NCBI GenBank assembly: GCA_024235835.1
Contig: JACKLQ010000002.1
Span: forward strand, 806,001 to 870,000
From: Thiobacillus sp.
Lineage (GTDB): Bacteria; Pseudomonadota; Gammaproteobacteria; Burkholderiales; Thiobacillaceae
Direction: 5' to 3'
Length of the DNA stretch: 64,000 bases
Below the pieces are notes generated by a model, which ran no database searches, was not told the origin of the DNA, and saw only the letters and a list, made by a program, of their open reading frames with translations. The position numbers and the translations under genes are program-made. Positions 51,546 to 60,316 of this stretch are shown piece by piece (position 1 is the stretch's first letter; every line of letters starts with the position of its first letter).

Positions 51546-52580
51546 ATGCAACTCAAACCGCTTGCTTTCCTCGTACTGCTGACCATGGGTAGCACTGCCC
51601 AGGCCGCTAGTTATTACGATCCCACCAATACCGCCAGCAACAGCGGCAAGACCACCGGCTACGAACTGTACAAGACCATCGGCTGTCCGGGTCGCGCCTT
51701 GCTGGATCCGCCCTGCCCCGGTGACGTGGCTGCGGCGAAGCCCGCGCCAACGCCCGCTCCCACTCCCGCTGCGGCACCCAAGCCGACGGACAGTGACGGG
51801 GATGGTGTCACTGACGACAAGGATCGCTGCCCCAACACGCCCAAGGGCGCCAAGGTGAACGCCCAGGGATGCGAACTGGACGGCGATGGCGACGGTGTGG
51901 TGGACCGCCTGGACCAGTGCCCCACCACCCCGGCCGGCCGCAAGGTCAATGCCCAGGGCTGTGAACTGGACAGCGACGGTGACGGCGTGGTGGACGCCCT
52001 GGACAAGTGCCCGGGTACGCCCACAGGCGCCAAGGTGAATGCGGATGGCTGCGAGCTGGACGGCGATGGCGACGGTGTGGTGGACCGCCTGGACCAGTGT
52101 CCCACCACCCCGGCCGGCCGCAAGGTGAACGCCCAGGGTTGCGAGATGGACTTCGACGGCGACGGTGTGGTGGATGACCTGGATCAGTGCCCCACCACCC
52201 CCGCCGGCGACCAGGTGGATGCCAAGGGATGCTCGCTGCCCAAGGTCATCGTCCTGCATGGTGTGAACTTCGACAATGACCTGGCCAACCTGCGGCCCGA
52301 CGCCATTGCCATCCTGGACGATGCCGTGGCCACCTTGAAGGCCAACACTGGCGTCAAGGTGGAGATCGGGGGCCACACCGACAGCCGCAACTCGGACTGG
52401 TACAACCTGGGTCTGGGCGAGCGCCGCGCCAAGGCGGTGATGCAGTACTTCATCTCCAAGGGCGTCGACGCCGAGCGCCTGTCGGCCAAGAGTTATGGCG
52501 AATCCATGCCCATCGCCGACAACGAGACGGAGGAAGGTCGCATGCGTAACCGCCGCGTGGAGCTGAAGATCCAGGACTGA
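51546..52580 (+). CDS. OmpA-family protein with five thrombospondin type 3 repeats
   Basis: A 344-residue outer-membrane or periplasmic anchor protein. Signal peptide MQLKPLAFLVLLTMGSTAQA, short linker with AP repeats, then five calcium-binding TSP3-type repeats of about 36 residues (DSDGDGVTDDKDRCPNTPKG, then KVNAQGC), then a C-terminal OmpA peptidoglycan-binding domain (VNFDNDLANLRPDAI, VEIGGHTDSRNSDWYNLGLGERRAKAV, SYGESMPIADN). Repeats 2 and 4 are almost identical at base level, a sign of recent duplication. Preceded by AAGGAGCGAAC. Confidence 0.94.
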   Translation: MQLKPLAFLVLLTMGSTAQAASYYDPTNTASNSGKTTGYELYKTIGCPGRALLDPPCPGDVAAAKPAPTPAPTPAAAPKPTDSDGDGVTDDKDRCPNTPKGAKVNAQGCELDGDGDGVVDRLDQCPTTPAGRKVNAQGCELDSDGDGVVDALDKCPGTPTGAKVNADGCELDGDGDGVVDRLDQCPTTPAGRKVNAQGCEMDFDGDGVVDDLDQCPTTPAGDQVDAKGCSLPKVIVLHGVNFDNDLANLRPDAIAILDDAVATLKANTGVKVEIGGHTDSRNSDWYNLGLGERRAKAVMQYFISKGVDAERLSAKSYGESMPIADNETEEGRMRNRRVELKIQD

Positions 52581-52596
52581 GCCACCGCCACCATGC

Positions 52597-52630
52597 AAAA
52601 GGCCGGGTGCACGCCCGGCCTTTATTGTTT
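52597..52630. terminator. Bidirectional intrinsic terminator
   Basis: AAAAGGCCGGG, TGCACG loop, CCCGGCCTTTATTGTTT lies between the convergent ompA-like and tldD genes and can serve both strands. Confidence 0.88.
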
Positions 52631-52645
52631 CCGGTGTGGCGAGGC

Positions 52646-54091
52646 TCAGGCGTGGGTGCCGCCCACGGTGAGTTCCTCGATGCGCAGGGTGGGCTGGCCC
52701 ACGCCCACGGGCACGCTCTGGCCTTCCTTGCCGCAGGTTCCCACGCCCGGGTCCAGCTTCATGTCGTTGCCGATCATGGATACCCGGGTAAGCACGTCCG
52801 GGCCGTTGCCGATGAGAGTGGCGCCCTTCACCGGGTAGGTGATTCGTCCGTCCTCGATCATGTAGGCTTCGGCGGCGGAAAATACGAACTTGCCGCTGGT
52901 GATATCCACCTGGCCGCCGCCGAAGTTGACGGCGTAGAGGCCCTTCTTCACCGAGGCGATGATTTCGTCCGGATTCCTGCCCCCCGCCAGCATGTAGGTG
53001 TTGGTCATGCGCGGCATGGGCAGGTGGGCGAAGGACTCGCGGCGGGCGTTGCCCGTGGGCGACATGCCCATCAGGCGCGCATTCATGCTGTCCTGCATGT
53101 AGCCCCTCAGGATGCCGTTCTCGATGAGCACGGTGCGCTGGCTGGGTGTGCCTTCGTCATCCACGTTCAACGAGCCGCGCCGGTCCGGGATGGTGCCGTC
53201 GTCCACGACGGTGACGCCGTCGGCGGCCACCCGCTGGCCGATGCGGCCGGAAAAGGCGGAGGAGCCCTTGCGGTTGAAGTCACCCTCCAGGCCGTGGCCG
53301 ATGGCCTCGTGCAGCAGGATGCCGGGCCAGCCGGAGCCCAGCACCACCGTCATGGCGCCAGCGGGGGCGGGACGGGCATCCAGGTTGGTGAGGGCCTGGC
53401 TCACTGCCAGTCGGGCGTACTCCTCGAGCCGGTCGTCGCTGAAATAGCCGTAGTCGAAACGGCCGCCGCCGCCGGCGGAACCCTGCTCGCGGCGGCCCTG
53501 GTCCTCGACGATGACCTGCAGCGACACGCGCACCAAGGGGCGCACGTCGGCGGCGCTGCGGCCATCCAGGCGGGTCACGAAGACGACTTCGTATTCCCCC
53601 GCCAGGCTGGCGATGACCTGGGTGACCCGGGGATCCTGCTTACGGGCGTAGTCCTCCAGACGGTGCAGCAGGGACACCTTGTCGGCTTCGGAGAGAGTGG
53701 CCAGGGGGTCAGTGGGGGCATACAGGCTGCGACCTTCCACCCGGCCCGGCACGCGGGCGGTGGCTGACCGGCCAGCGGCGGCGATGGCCCGCACCGTGTC
53801 GGCCGCCTCGCGGATGGCGGGCAGGCGGATGTCGTCGGAATAGGCGAAGGCGGTCCTGTCACCCACCACGGCGCGCACGCCAACGCCCTGGTCGATGCTG
53901 AAGCTGCCGGACTTCACCTGGCCTTCCTCCAGGCTCCAGGCCTCGGAGCGGGTGTACTGGAAATAGAGGTCGGCATTGTCCACCCGATGGGCGGCGAGCT
54001 GTCCGAAGATGCCGTCCAACTGGGCGGCATCCACGTCGTTGGGGGCCAGCAGGGTGGCATCGGCGGCGGCGAAATGGGGCGATGAAGTCAT
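52646..54091 (-). CDS. tldD: Metalloprotease TldD
   Basis: Partner of TldE/PmbA in a zinc protease that processes peptides such as microcin B17 and CcdA. 481 residues from the ATG at 54091 (MTSSPHFAAADATLL). The metal motif is ILLHEAIGHGLEGDF, with YMIEDGRITYPVKGATLIGNGP and GTCGKEGQSVPVGVGQPTLRI near the end. Frame continues upstream to 54157 but without a ribosome site. The stop is 16 bases from the terminator shared with the ompA-like gene. Confidence 0.96.
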   Translation of the reverse strand: MTSSPHFAAADATLLAPNDVDAAQLDGIFGQLAAHRVDNADLYFQYTRSEAWSLEEGQVKSGSFSIDQGVGVRAVVGDRTAFAYSDDIRLPAIREAADTVRAIAAAGRSATARVPGRVEGRSLYAPTDPLATLSEADKVSLLHRLEDYARKQDPRVTQVIASLAGEYEVVFVTRLDGRSAADVRPLVRVSLQVIVEDQGRREQGSAGGGGRFDYGYFSDDRLEEYARLAVSQALTNLDARPAPAGAMTVVLGSGWPGILLHEAIGHGLEGDFNRKGSSAFSGRIGQRVAADGVTVVDDGTIPDRRGSLNVDDEGTPSQRTVLIENGILRGYMQDSMNARLMGMSPTGNARRESFAHLPMPRMTNTYMLAGGRNPDEIIASVKKGLYAVNFGGGQVDITSGKFVFSAAEAYMIEDGRITYPVKGATLIGNGPDVLTRVSMIGNDMKLDPGVGTCGKEGQSVPVGVGQPTLRIEELTVGGTHA

Positions 54092-54170
54092 GGGTATGGG
54101 CGCGGGGTAGGAATGTAGATGGGTGGGGCGGGGCCCCGAATGGTTCCGGCCCGTCACCTGCCGGGGGCGT

Positions 54171-55112
54171 TCACGCTTTGATGATTTCCACCTTGGTCTT
54201 GCCGCGGCAATCCAGGGTGCGATGCTTCAGGGCCGGCAGGCTCTTGCGCAGGCCTTCCTGATAGGTGGGGTTGATGGCGGCCACTACCACGCCGGAGCCC
54301 CGGGGCAGGCGGTCCAGGATGTTGCCCCAGGGATCCACGATCATGGAATCGCCGTGGGTCTCCCGGCCGGATACATGGTAGCCACCCTGGGCGGGAGCAA
54401 TGACATAGGCCAGGTTCTCGATGGCCCGGGCCCGCACCAGGGTTTCGAAATGGGCCTTGCCCGTGGTGGCCGTGAAGGCGGAGGGCACCAGGATGATGTC
54501 CACGTCGCCCATGGCCCGGTACAGCTCGGGAAAGCGCAGGTCATAGCAGATGGACAGGCCGATGCGGCCAAAGGGGGTGTCCACCACCACCACCTGGTCG
54601 CCGGCCTCGATGGTGTTCTGCTCCTTGTAATGCTCGGTGCCCAGGGCCAGGCCGAACAGGTGGATCTTGTCGTAGCGGGCCACCTGGCGTCCCTTGTCGT
54701 CGTACACCAGGCAGCTGTTGCGCACCTTCTTGGGATTGTCGCAGGCCAGGGGTACGCCCGCGCCAGCCAGCCAGATGCCGTGCTTCTTGGCCTGGGTGGC
54801 GAGGAATTTCTGGATCGGACCCTTGCCCGCAGTTTCCCGGGTAGCCACCTTGTCCGTGTCCTTCAGGCCCATGATGGCGAAATATTCCGGCAGGACCACC
54901 AGTCGCGCCCCCGCCCCCACCGCCATGCCGATGAGGCGTTCCGCCTCTGCCAGGTTGGCGGCCACATTTGGGCCGGAGGCCATTTGCACGGCCGCCATGC
55001 GTACGATGCTATGGGCTTCCTTGCCGGCTTCCGGCATCGGCCTGGCCACCGCGCGGGTACGGGCCTTGGCGAAGCTGGAGGTCTTGGCGGTGCTCTTGGT
55101 GGGGCGGTTCAC
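54171..55112 (-). CDS. Nitrilase-family amidase (deaminated-glutathione/omega-amidase type)
   Basis: A carbon-nitrogen hydrolase of about 310 residues. The catalytic Glu is in LVVLPEYFAIMGL, the Lys in ARYDKIHLFG, and the Cys in IGLSICYDLRFPELYR; the fourth block is PSAFTATTGKAHFETLVRARAIE. This pattern fits the Nit1/Nit2-like group that hydrolyses deaminated glutathione or omega-amides. Start uncertain: the GTG at 55112 follows AGGAAA and adds a basic low-complexity leader, while the ATG at 55037 gives a start closer to the family core. It follows yhdP in the same direction; tldD lies beyond. Confidence 0.92.
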   Translation of the reverse strand: MNRPTKSTAKTSSFAKARTRAVARPMPEAGKEAHSIVRMAAVQMASGPNVAANLAEAERLIGMAVGAGARLVVLPEYFAIMGLKDTDKVATRETAGKGPIQKFLATQAKKHGIWLAGAGVPLACDNPKKVRNSCLVYDDKGRQVARYDKIHLFGLALGTEHYKEQNTIEAGDQVVVVDTPFGRIGLSICYDLRFPELYRAMGDVDIILVPSAFTATTGKAHFETLVRARAIENLAYVIAPAQGGYHVSGRETHGDSMIVDPWGNILDRLPRGSGVVVAAINPTYQEGLRKSLPALKHRTLDCRGKTKVEIIKA

Positions 55113-55220
55113 GGGCGTTTCCTGACTGCGCGGGAGGAATGGTCCGAGGGTACACAAGGAAATCCCGCCCGGGCAATATTTATGCGAGATTTAGGGTGCC
55201 CATCGGACCAGCGGCAACTC

Positions 55221-58200
55221 CTAGGGCGCGGATTCCCCCTGGAGGCTTGTGGCCTTGCGCGGCACCTTGGCGATGACCGGCTCCTTCCAGGATCCGGAGA
55301 CGGTGTATTCGAAGCCTGCAGCCTGGCCAATGGGGTTCTTCAGCACCTTGTTGGCCAGCAGGGCGCCCAGGCCCACGGCCGGCCCCCCCAGGATGGCGCT
55401 GGCCACAGCCACGGTATCTTCCAGCCGGGGCTGGATCTGCAGGGTCAGGCTCTGGGTCTCCTGGGCCAGGTTGACCAGTCCGCTCATGCGGACCTTGGCG
55501 GCCGGGCCGTTCATGCGCAGGTCCTTGGTGTAGGCGGTGCCCTTTTCCAGGTGGACCTTACCGGCAATCTCGTCGAACGCGAATCCCTGGGAGAATACGT
55601 CACGGAAGTCCAGGTTGATGCGGCGGGGAAGGGACTGCAGGCTCAGCACGCCCACCAGGCGTCCGGCGCCGGGGTCCACCTTGAGGAACTGACCCTTGCG
55701 GGCACTGAGTTCCAGGTCCCCTTCCAGGGTGCGTGCTTCGAAGTCCTCCGGGCTGCCCATCCAGCCCAGGGTGCCGCTCAACTCCGCCTCGCCCCCCCGG
55801 ATGGCGTCCTGGTAACCCAGGCGGGCCAGGAGCTTGCCCAGGTTCTGGGTGGAAAGCTTCAATTGTAGCTGGGTGGGGCGGCGGGAATGGTCCGACACCA
55901 TGCCCTTGCCTTCCAGGCGTCCTTCCGGTGGCGAGAGCAGGAAATGGTCCACCTGGAAGCCCGTCTTCACCGGTGACAGGCGCAGGCGCATCTCACCCAG
56001 TTCACGCTTCTTCCAGGCCAGGGACTGGACTTTGAGCTCCACGTTGGTCAGGCGCATGCTGTCGCCGGAACCATTCGGGGTGGTCAGTGCCACGGTGTTT
56101 TCCGGGTCCGGCAGGGAAAGGCGCTTGAAGTTGGCCAGCAGACGCTGGCCCCGCTGCTCGGGCACGGTGACCAGTTCCCCCGTCATTTCCTTGCCAGCCA
56201 TCTGCAGGCTCCAGCTCTTGCCGGAGGGCTGGAGGCGGATGTGGGTGTCATGCAGCCGGCGGTCGAGGATCAGCAGCTCGCCGAAGGTGAGGCTTGCCTG
56301 GCGGAAGGGCAGGGGATGCTTGTCGTCCGTTCCAAGAGCAGCCAGGCCCCAGTCCTGGCGTCGCCAGGTATCCAGGTCCAGGAAGCGCAGGTTGCCGTTG
56401 AGCCACAGGCCCGGCTCCATGGGTTCCGATGCCTCCCCCGCACCCAGGTGCAGGTTGACCCGGGCCTCGCCGGCCCTGGGCAACCTGGCGTTCACCTGGG
56501 CCAGGCTGCCGTAGCGGGCCGTGACCCGGTCGCCGCCGTCCGCCTCGGGCTGATGATTGACCTGGAGGGCCATGCTCTGGGCTGCGGCCTTGCCCAGGGG
56601 AGCGGGCAGGTCCAGGGCCAGGCCCACCAGGTCCGAGGCCAGGCTGAGGCCGGCGGTCTGACCATTGGCGTTGAGGCCGATGTCCGCCTGCCAGGACGCC
56701 GCGCCACGTACCCTTCCTGCCAGCAGCCCGGGCAGGTGGGGGCGCAGGGCCTCGGCGCTGGCATTGCCCGCCAGGTGGACATGGAGGCCACCTGCCTGGT
56801 TGTCCAGGTCCAAACGGGCGGGCATGTCCAGCACCCGTAGCTGGATGCCTTGCCCACGGACGGCTTTTTCCGTGAAGGTGATGGCGCCGTTGACCCGGCT
56901 GAGCTCGGGCAGCTTGCCGCCAGGCCTTAAGGTGTTGTTCTGGAAGGTGAAGGCGCCACCCACGGTGGTGTCCTCGGTGCGCTTCACCGGCATGGCCAGT
57001 TTCAGGGCCAGCACGCCCGGGCCCTGGGCGGAGAAGGGGCTGATGAAATGGCCTGTGTAGCCGTCCACGGGGGACTGGCGCACGAAGTCCAGGAAGGCCT
57101 GGGTCTCGCCCCTGGCGTATCCCTCCACCCGGACGATTTCTTCCGGCGAGTAGTGCAGGTCCGGGATTCCCACCTTCACGGGACCCAGCTGGGCCGCCAT
57201 GATGCGTCCGCGGTCGGCCACCAGGCTCATGGCCTTGTCGTGGAAAGTCAGCATGCCATGGACGCCCTCTATGCGGGGCCAGCCCGGGGCGTAGTCCAAT
57301 ACGCCATCAACCATGCGCACGCTGACCCGGAATTCCCCATGCCCCCGATCGAAGGGGAAGTGGGCCAGGTCGCCTTTCAGGGTCAGGCGGGTGTCGTCGG
57401 AATGACCTGACAGCAGGCCCCGGCGGAGCCAGTTGTAGGCATTCTCGGACACCGCGTGAGGCAGGTAGCGATATACCGCGTTGGCCTCGCCCCGTCTCAG
57501 GTGGGCGCTGATGTCCACCACGGGGCTGCCACGCTCTGGCAAGCGGATGCTGCCCTGGGCCGTGCCGTCCAGGTTGGCGTTGGCCAGTCGCCTGGCCTGG
57601 AAGGAAATATCCCGCACCTGGCCGTTGAGGCGCCAGTCCGTCTGCACGTCCAGCCCGGTGAAGCCCAGTTCGTGGCGGAAGACCTGGGGCCAGTCCAGGC
57701 GGAAGTCACGGCCCGTCAGGGTGGCCTTGCCGCCCTTCTGGTCAGCGTCCACCTTCAGGTCCAGGCCGGAAAGGCCCGGCAGAGAGGCATAGGCCCGGGC
57801 GCCGCCTTCCCTGATGTCCAGGTGCAGGGCGTAATCACGGGGGCCTGCCCAATGGCCCCGGGCGCTTTCCACCAGACCCCGGGGCGCGAGGGATTCGATG
57901 AGATCATGCCCTTGGCGGGGCAGGGGCAGGGCTCCGGACAGGGCCGTGAGGGCTTCCAGGCGCAGGTTGCCCGCCTCGGCCTCCACCCGGCTGAAGCTTC
58001 CCCGGTCGTCGGGAGTGAGGTTGACGCGCAGGCTGGCCGGCGCGGTAAGGGGGGTGTCCGGAAGTTTGAAGCGTAGCCTGTCCACGGTCACGGTATGGCT
58101 GACATTCTCGCGGGCCCACCCTATGCGACCCTCCAGGTCTTCAAAACGCAGCTCTGGCAGGTCCTGTCGGATGCTCAGGCTGACGTCGCTCAAGCGGGCA

Positions 58201-59030
58201 TCTCCGGTGAGTTCCACCACGTTCCCCTGCTGCAGGTCGAACCAGAAGCGCAGGTCGCCAAGACCGCTTTTCACCGCATCCTGCGCCCAGGGCACCCAGT
58301 GGGACCATTCCCCGAATCGGGCTTGCCCCACCTGGGCATAAAAACGACCGCTCCAGCTTTGGGGCTGATGCACGGACTTGCCCCGGAAGTCGCCCCGCAG
58401 GTCCAGGCGGTTCGCTCCGCCGGAAGGCTGGGCCACGCCGCCGAAGCGGTGGTGCCCAAAACCGTTCTCCATGAGCAGGCGCACCCCGTTTAACTGCAGG
58501 GGTGGGGCCCCCAGTTTCTCGTCCACCCAGCCCACCTGGGCATCCTTGACGACGATGCGGGACTGGCGCATCAGCCAGTCGGGGAAGGGGCTGGGGCCGC
58601 CGGGCCCGTTGATGGGGATGCCCGCCAGGTAGATGATGCCGTCCGGGGCGCGGCGCAGGGGAAAACGGGCCTGCTCCAGGTCCAGGCGCCGCAGGCGGGG
58701 CTCCAGCAGGGCCAGGGACAACCAGGAGCCCACCGCCTCCACGTGGGGGAGCACCAGGGGCTCGCCGGCGGCGGGGATCAGGCGCACGTCCCGCAGGGTG
58801 AGGCGCGGGTTGATGCCATGCCAGTCCGCCGCCAGGGCGCCGATGCGTACCGGCACCCCCACGACCCGGCTTGCGGCGGCTTCCAGTTCAGGCCGGAACC
58901 GGTCCACGTCAGGCATGAACCAGAACTTCAGCGCCAGGGCCACCAGGCTCACGACGATCACCGCCCCGCCCGCCGCATGGAAGGCGTAATGAATAAGGCG
59001 GCGAAGAAGAAGGATCAGGCGCGGTGGCAT
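55221..59030 (-). CDS. YhdP-family AsmA-like inter-membrane lipid transport protein
   Basis: A 1269-residue protein with one N-terminal transmembrane helix (GGAVIVVSLVALALKFWFM) and a very long periplasmic part of the DUF3971/AsmA_2 type. YhdP in E. coli helps move phospholipids to the outer membrane along with TamB and YdbH. Recognisable parts are the N-terminal DWHGINPRLTLRDVRL, the middle LGWMGSPEDFEARTLEGDLELSARKG and a C-terminal block that includes LSLQSLPRRINLDFRDVFSQGFAFDEI. The ATG at 59030 lies inside a tandem 82-base repeat and one base after the stop of a tiny upstream ORF. Confidence 0.95.
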   Translation of the reverse strand: MPPRLILLLRRLIHYAFHAAGGAVIVVSLVALALKFWFMPDVDRFRPELEAAASRVVGVPVRIGALAADWHGINPRLTLRDVRLIPAAGEPLVLPHVEAVGSWLSLALLEPRLRRLDLEQARFPLRRAPDGIIYLAGIPINGPGGPSPFPDWLMRQSRIVVKDAQVGWVDEKLGAPPLQLNGVRLLMENGFGHHRFGGVAQPSGGANRLDLRGDFRGKSVHQPQSWSGRFYAQVGQARFGEWSHWVPWAQDAVKSGLGDLRFWFDLQQGNVVELTGDARLSDVSLSIRQDLPELRFEDLEGRIGWARENVSHTVTVDRLRFKLPDTPLTAPASLRVNLTPDDRGSFSRVEAEAGNLRLEALTALSGALPLPRQGHDLIESLAPRGLVESARGHWAGPRDYALHLDIREGGARAYASLPGLSGLDLKVDADQKGGKATLTGRDFRLDWPQVFRHELGFTGLDVQTDWRLNGQVRDISFQARRLANANLDGTAQGSIRLPERGSPVVDISAHLRRGEANAVYRYLPHAVSENAYNWLRRGLLSGHSDDTRLTLKGDLAHFPFDRGHGEFRVSVRMVDGVLDYAPGWPRIEGVHGMLTFHDKAMSLVADRGRIMAAQLGPVKVGIPDLHYSPEEIVRVEGYARGETQAFLDFVRQSPVDGYTGHFISPFSAQGPGVLALKLAMPVKRTEDTTVGGAFTFQNNTLRPGGKLPELSRVNGAITFTEKAVRGQGIQLRVLDMPARLDLDNQAGGLHVHLAGNASAEALRPHLPGLLAGRVRGAASWQADIGLNANGQTAGLSLASDLVGLALDLPAPLGKAAAQSMALQVNHQPEADGGDRVTARYGSLAQVNARLPRAGEARVNLHLGAGEASEPMEPGLWLNGNLRFLDLDTWRRQDWGLAALGTDDKHPLPFRQASLTFGELLILDRRLHDTHIRLQPSGKSWSLQMAGKEMTGELVTVPEQRGQRLLANFKRLSLPDPENTVALTTPNGSGDSMRLTNVELKVQSLAWKKRELGEMRLRLSPVKTGFQVDHFLLSPPEGRLEGKGMVSDHSRRPTQLQLKLSTQNLGKLLARLGYQDAIRGGEAELSGTLGWMGSPEDFEARTLEGDLELSARKGQFLKVDPGAGRLVGVLSLQSLPRRINLDFRDVFSQGFAFDEIAGKVHLEKGTAYTKDLRMNGPAAKVRMSGLVNLAQETQSLTLQIQPRLEDTVAVASAILGGPAVGLGALLANKVLKNPIGQAAGFEYTVSGSWKEPVIAKVPRKATSLQGESAP

Positions 59031-59191
59031 GTCAGTTCCGCACGGCCATACCGAAGGAACTGACCTCCCCCCCGGGGGGAAACGAGCGGAGCGAGTCAGG
59101 GGGTTGTTTCATGTCAGTTCCGCACGGCCGTACCGAAGGAACTGACCTCCCCCCCGGGGGGAAACGAGCGGAGCGAGTCAGGGGGTTGTTT
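59028..59191. repeat. Two tandem 82-base direct repeats at the yhdP start
   Basis: Units 59028-59109 and 59110-59191 differ at one base (CCATACC against CCGTACC). Each contains GTCAGTTCC facing GGAACTGAC (a nine-base stem) and a C7G6 block that can pair. A third CAT at 59192 begins like a new unit and then diverges. The first unit carries the start codon of yhdP on the minus strand. Confidence 0.95.
59032..59112 (-). CDS. 26-residue upstream ORF (downstream copy)
   Basis: On the minus strand an ATG at 59112 opens a 26-residue frame (MKQPPDSLRSFPPGGEVSSF, then GMAVRN) that ends TGA, followed by a single C and the ATG of yhdP. The layout TGACATG allows termination and restart of ribosomes. GGAAC lies before the ATG, a weak ribosome site. 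Not recognised as a known peptide; translation is not shown. Confidence 0.35.
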   Translation of the reverse strand: MKQPPDSLRSFPPGGEVSSFGMAVRN

Positions 59192-59194
59192 CAT
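59114..59194 (-). CDS. 26-residue upstream ORF (upstream copy)
   Basis: The second 82-base unit encodes the same peptide with one change (GTAVRN for GMAVRN). It starts at 59194 and ends TGA, C, then the ATG of the downstream copy. Thus two identical mini-ORFs and yhdP follow each other with identical one-base spacers. Possible leader peptides or a chance result of the duplication. Confidence 0.3.
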   Translation of the reverse strand: MKQPPDSLRSFPPGGEVSSFGTAVRN

Positions 59195-59263
59195 TTCTGC
59201 GAACAATGCCATGACTAGGAAACGGGTGAAAGGGGCGCGTCGGGGACGCTGGCGCATGGAAAC

Positions 59264-60316
59264 TCAGGGCGCCAGGGCTGAGAGCGCCGCCGTGATGTCC
59301 GGTTCCGCCAGTGCCTCGAAATCTTCCCGGCTGAAGACCGTCATGCTGCCGGCCAGTTCGCTCCAGGCCAGTCCCGCGCCCCAGGGCGGGGTAGGGTGCT
59401 TGCCCTGGGCCAGTCGGGGGAGGATGTGCACCCGGCCTTGGGTATAGACGAGGTTGTAGGGCACGTCCCGCTGGTGCAGCTCGTCCAGCAGGAACCAGGC
59501 CGCCTCCGGCTCGTCCGAAACCTGGCAGGGCAGGGGATAGGACTCCGCACCGCCGTTATGGGCGAACCGGGAGTCAAGCGCTGGGAGTTTTTCCGCTCCC
59601 AGGAAGCTCTGGAAGTGCAGGTGGTTCACCGAGGCCTGGGCCCCCAGGCTGTTATAGGCAAGGCCGATGCCCGGCAGCCGGCCACCCATCTCGGCCACGG
59701 TGTCCCAGGCCCAGCCATGGAGTTCCGGGGTGAGCCACTGGGGCCGTCCGAGCAAGGGTTCCGGCACCACCAGGCCATGCAGGGGAGCGAAGGGGAACTT
59801 GTTGTACAGCACCCTTGCCGGTTTGCCGGCCAGGTCGCCTTCCCACAGCACCTCCTTTGCCAGGAAGGGCTTGTTGAAGTGAAAGCCGGCGGCATCGAAG
59901 GGGCGGCGCAGTCCCTCCACCCTGCCGCCGCTGGCCCTGGGCGGCCGAAGGGCGCGGATGGGGTTGAACTGGATGTGCCAGGGCCCGGCCTGTCGCCGGG
60001 AGGTGGTCTCCACCCCGTCGAAACCGATGGCCAGGAGCTTTAGAAACACCATCAGGTCGTCATCGGGCTCCGTCAGGCGGCGGCCCTGGCGCAGGGCATC
60101 AGAGATATCCCGGGCGTGGGACTGGTGACGCCGGGCCAGGGGCTCGCGCAGTCGTGCCCACAGGCCGTCATCATAGGCGGCGTTGGCCAGGCAGAGGACG
60201 TACACACCCAGGCCGTCATGCTCCGCAAGCATGTCCGCCAGCCCTTTGGAAAACCGTTGCTCCAGGTCGGCGGTGGAGGCGAAGGGCGACGTCACGATGC
60301 TGCAGGCCCGGTCCAT
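59264..60316 (-). CDS. HIT/GalT-like nucleotidyltransferase (GDP-sugar phosphorylase-like)
   Basis: A protein of 350 residues of the HIT superfamily. The motif VNHLHFQSFL (HxHxQ) with preceding GLAYNSLGAQAS matches GDP-L-galactose/GDP-glucose phosphorylases and related GalT-like enzymes, and HFNKPFLAKEVLWEGDLAGK, NKFPFAPLHGLVVPEP is the typical substrate loop. The nucleotide substrate is unknown. The start is taken as ATG 60316 (MDRACSIV); it overlaps the end of the upstream gene by 25 bases, which suggests coupling to the phosphatase-ADP-ribosylglycohydrolase fusion. Confidence 0.82.
   Translation of the reverse strand: MDRACSIVTSPFASTADLEQRFSKGLADMLAEHDGLGVYVLCLANAAYDDGLWARLREPLARRHQSHARDISDALRQGRRLTEPDDDLMVFLKLLAIGFDGVETTSRRQAGPWHIQFNPIRALRPPRASGGRVEGLRRPFDAAGFHFNKPFLAKEVLWEGDLAGKPARVLYNKFPFAPLHGLVVPEPLLGRPQWLTPELHGWAWDTVAEMGGRLPGIGLAYNSLGAQASVNHLHFQSFLGAEKLPALDSRFAHNGGAESYPLPCQVSDEPEAAWFLLDELHQRDVPYNLVYTQGRVHILPRLAQGKHPTPPWGAGLAWSELAGSMTVFSREDFEALAEPDITAALSALAP

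Noticed and set aside
59024..59218. 64-codon plus-strand frame across the 82-base repeats
   Set aside because: It reads antisense through the repeats and depends on the duplication; no ribosome site.
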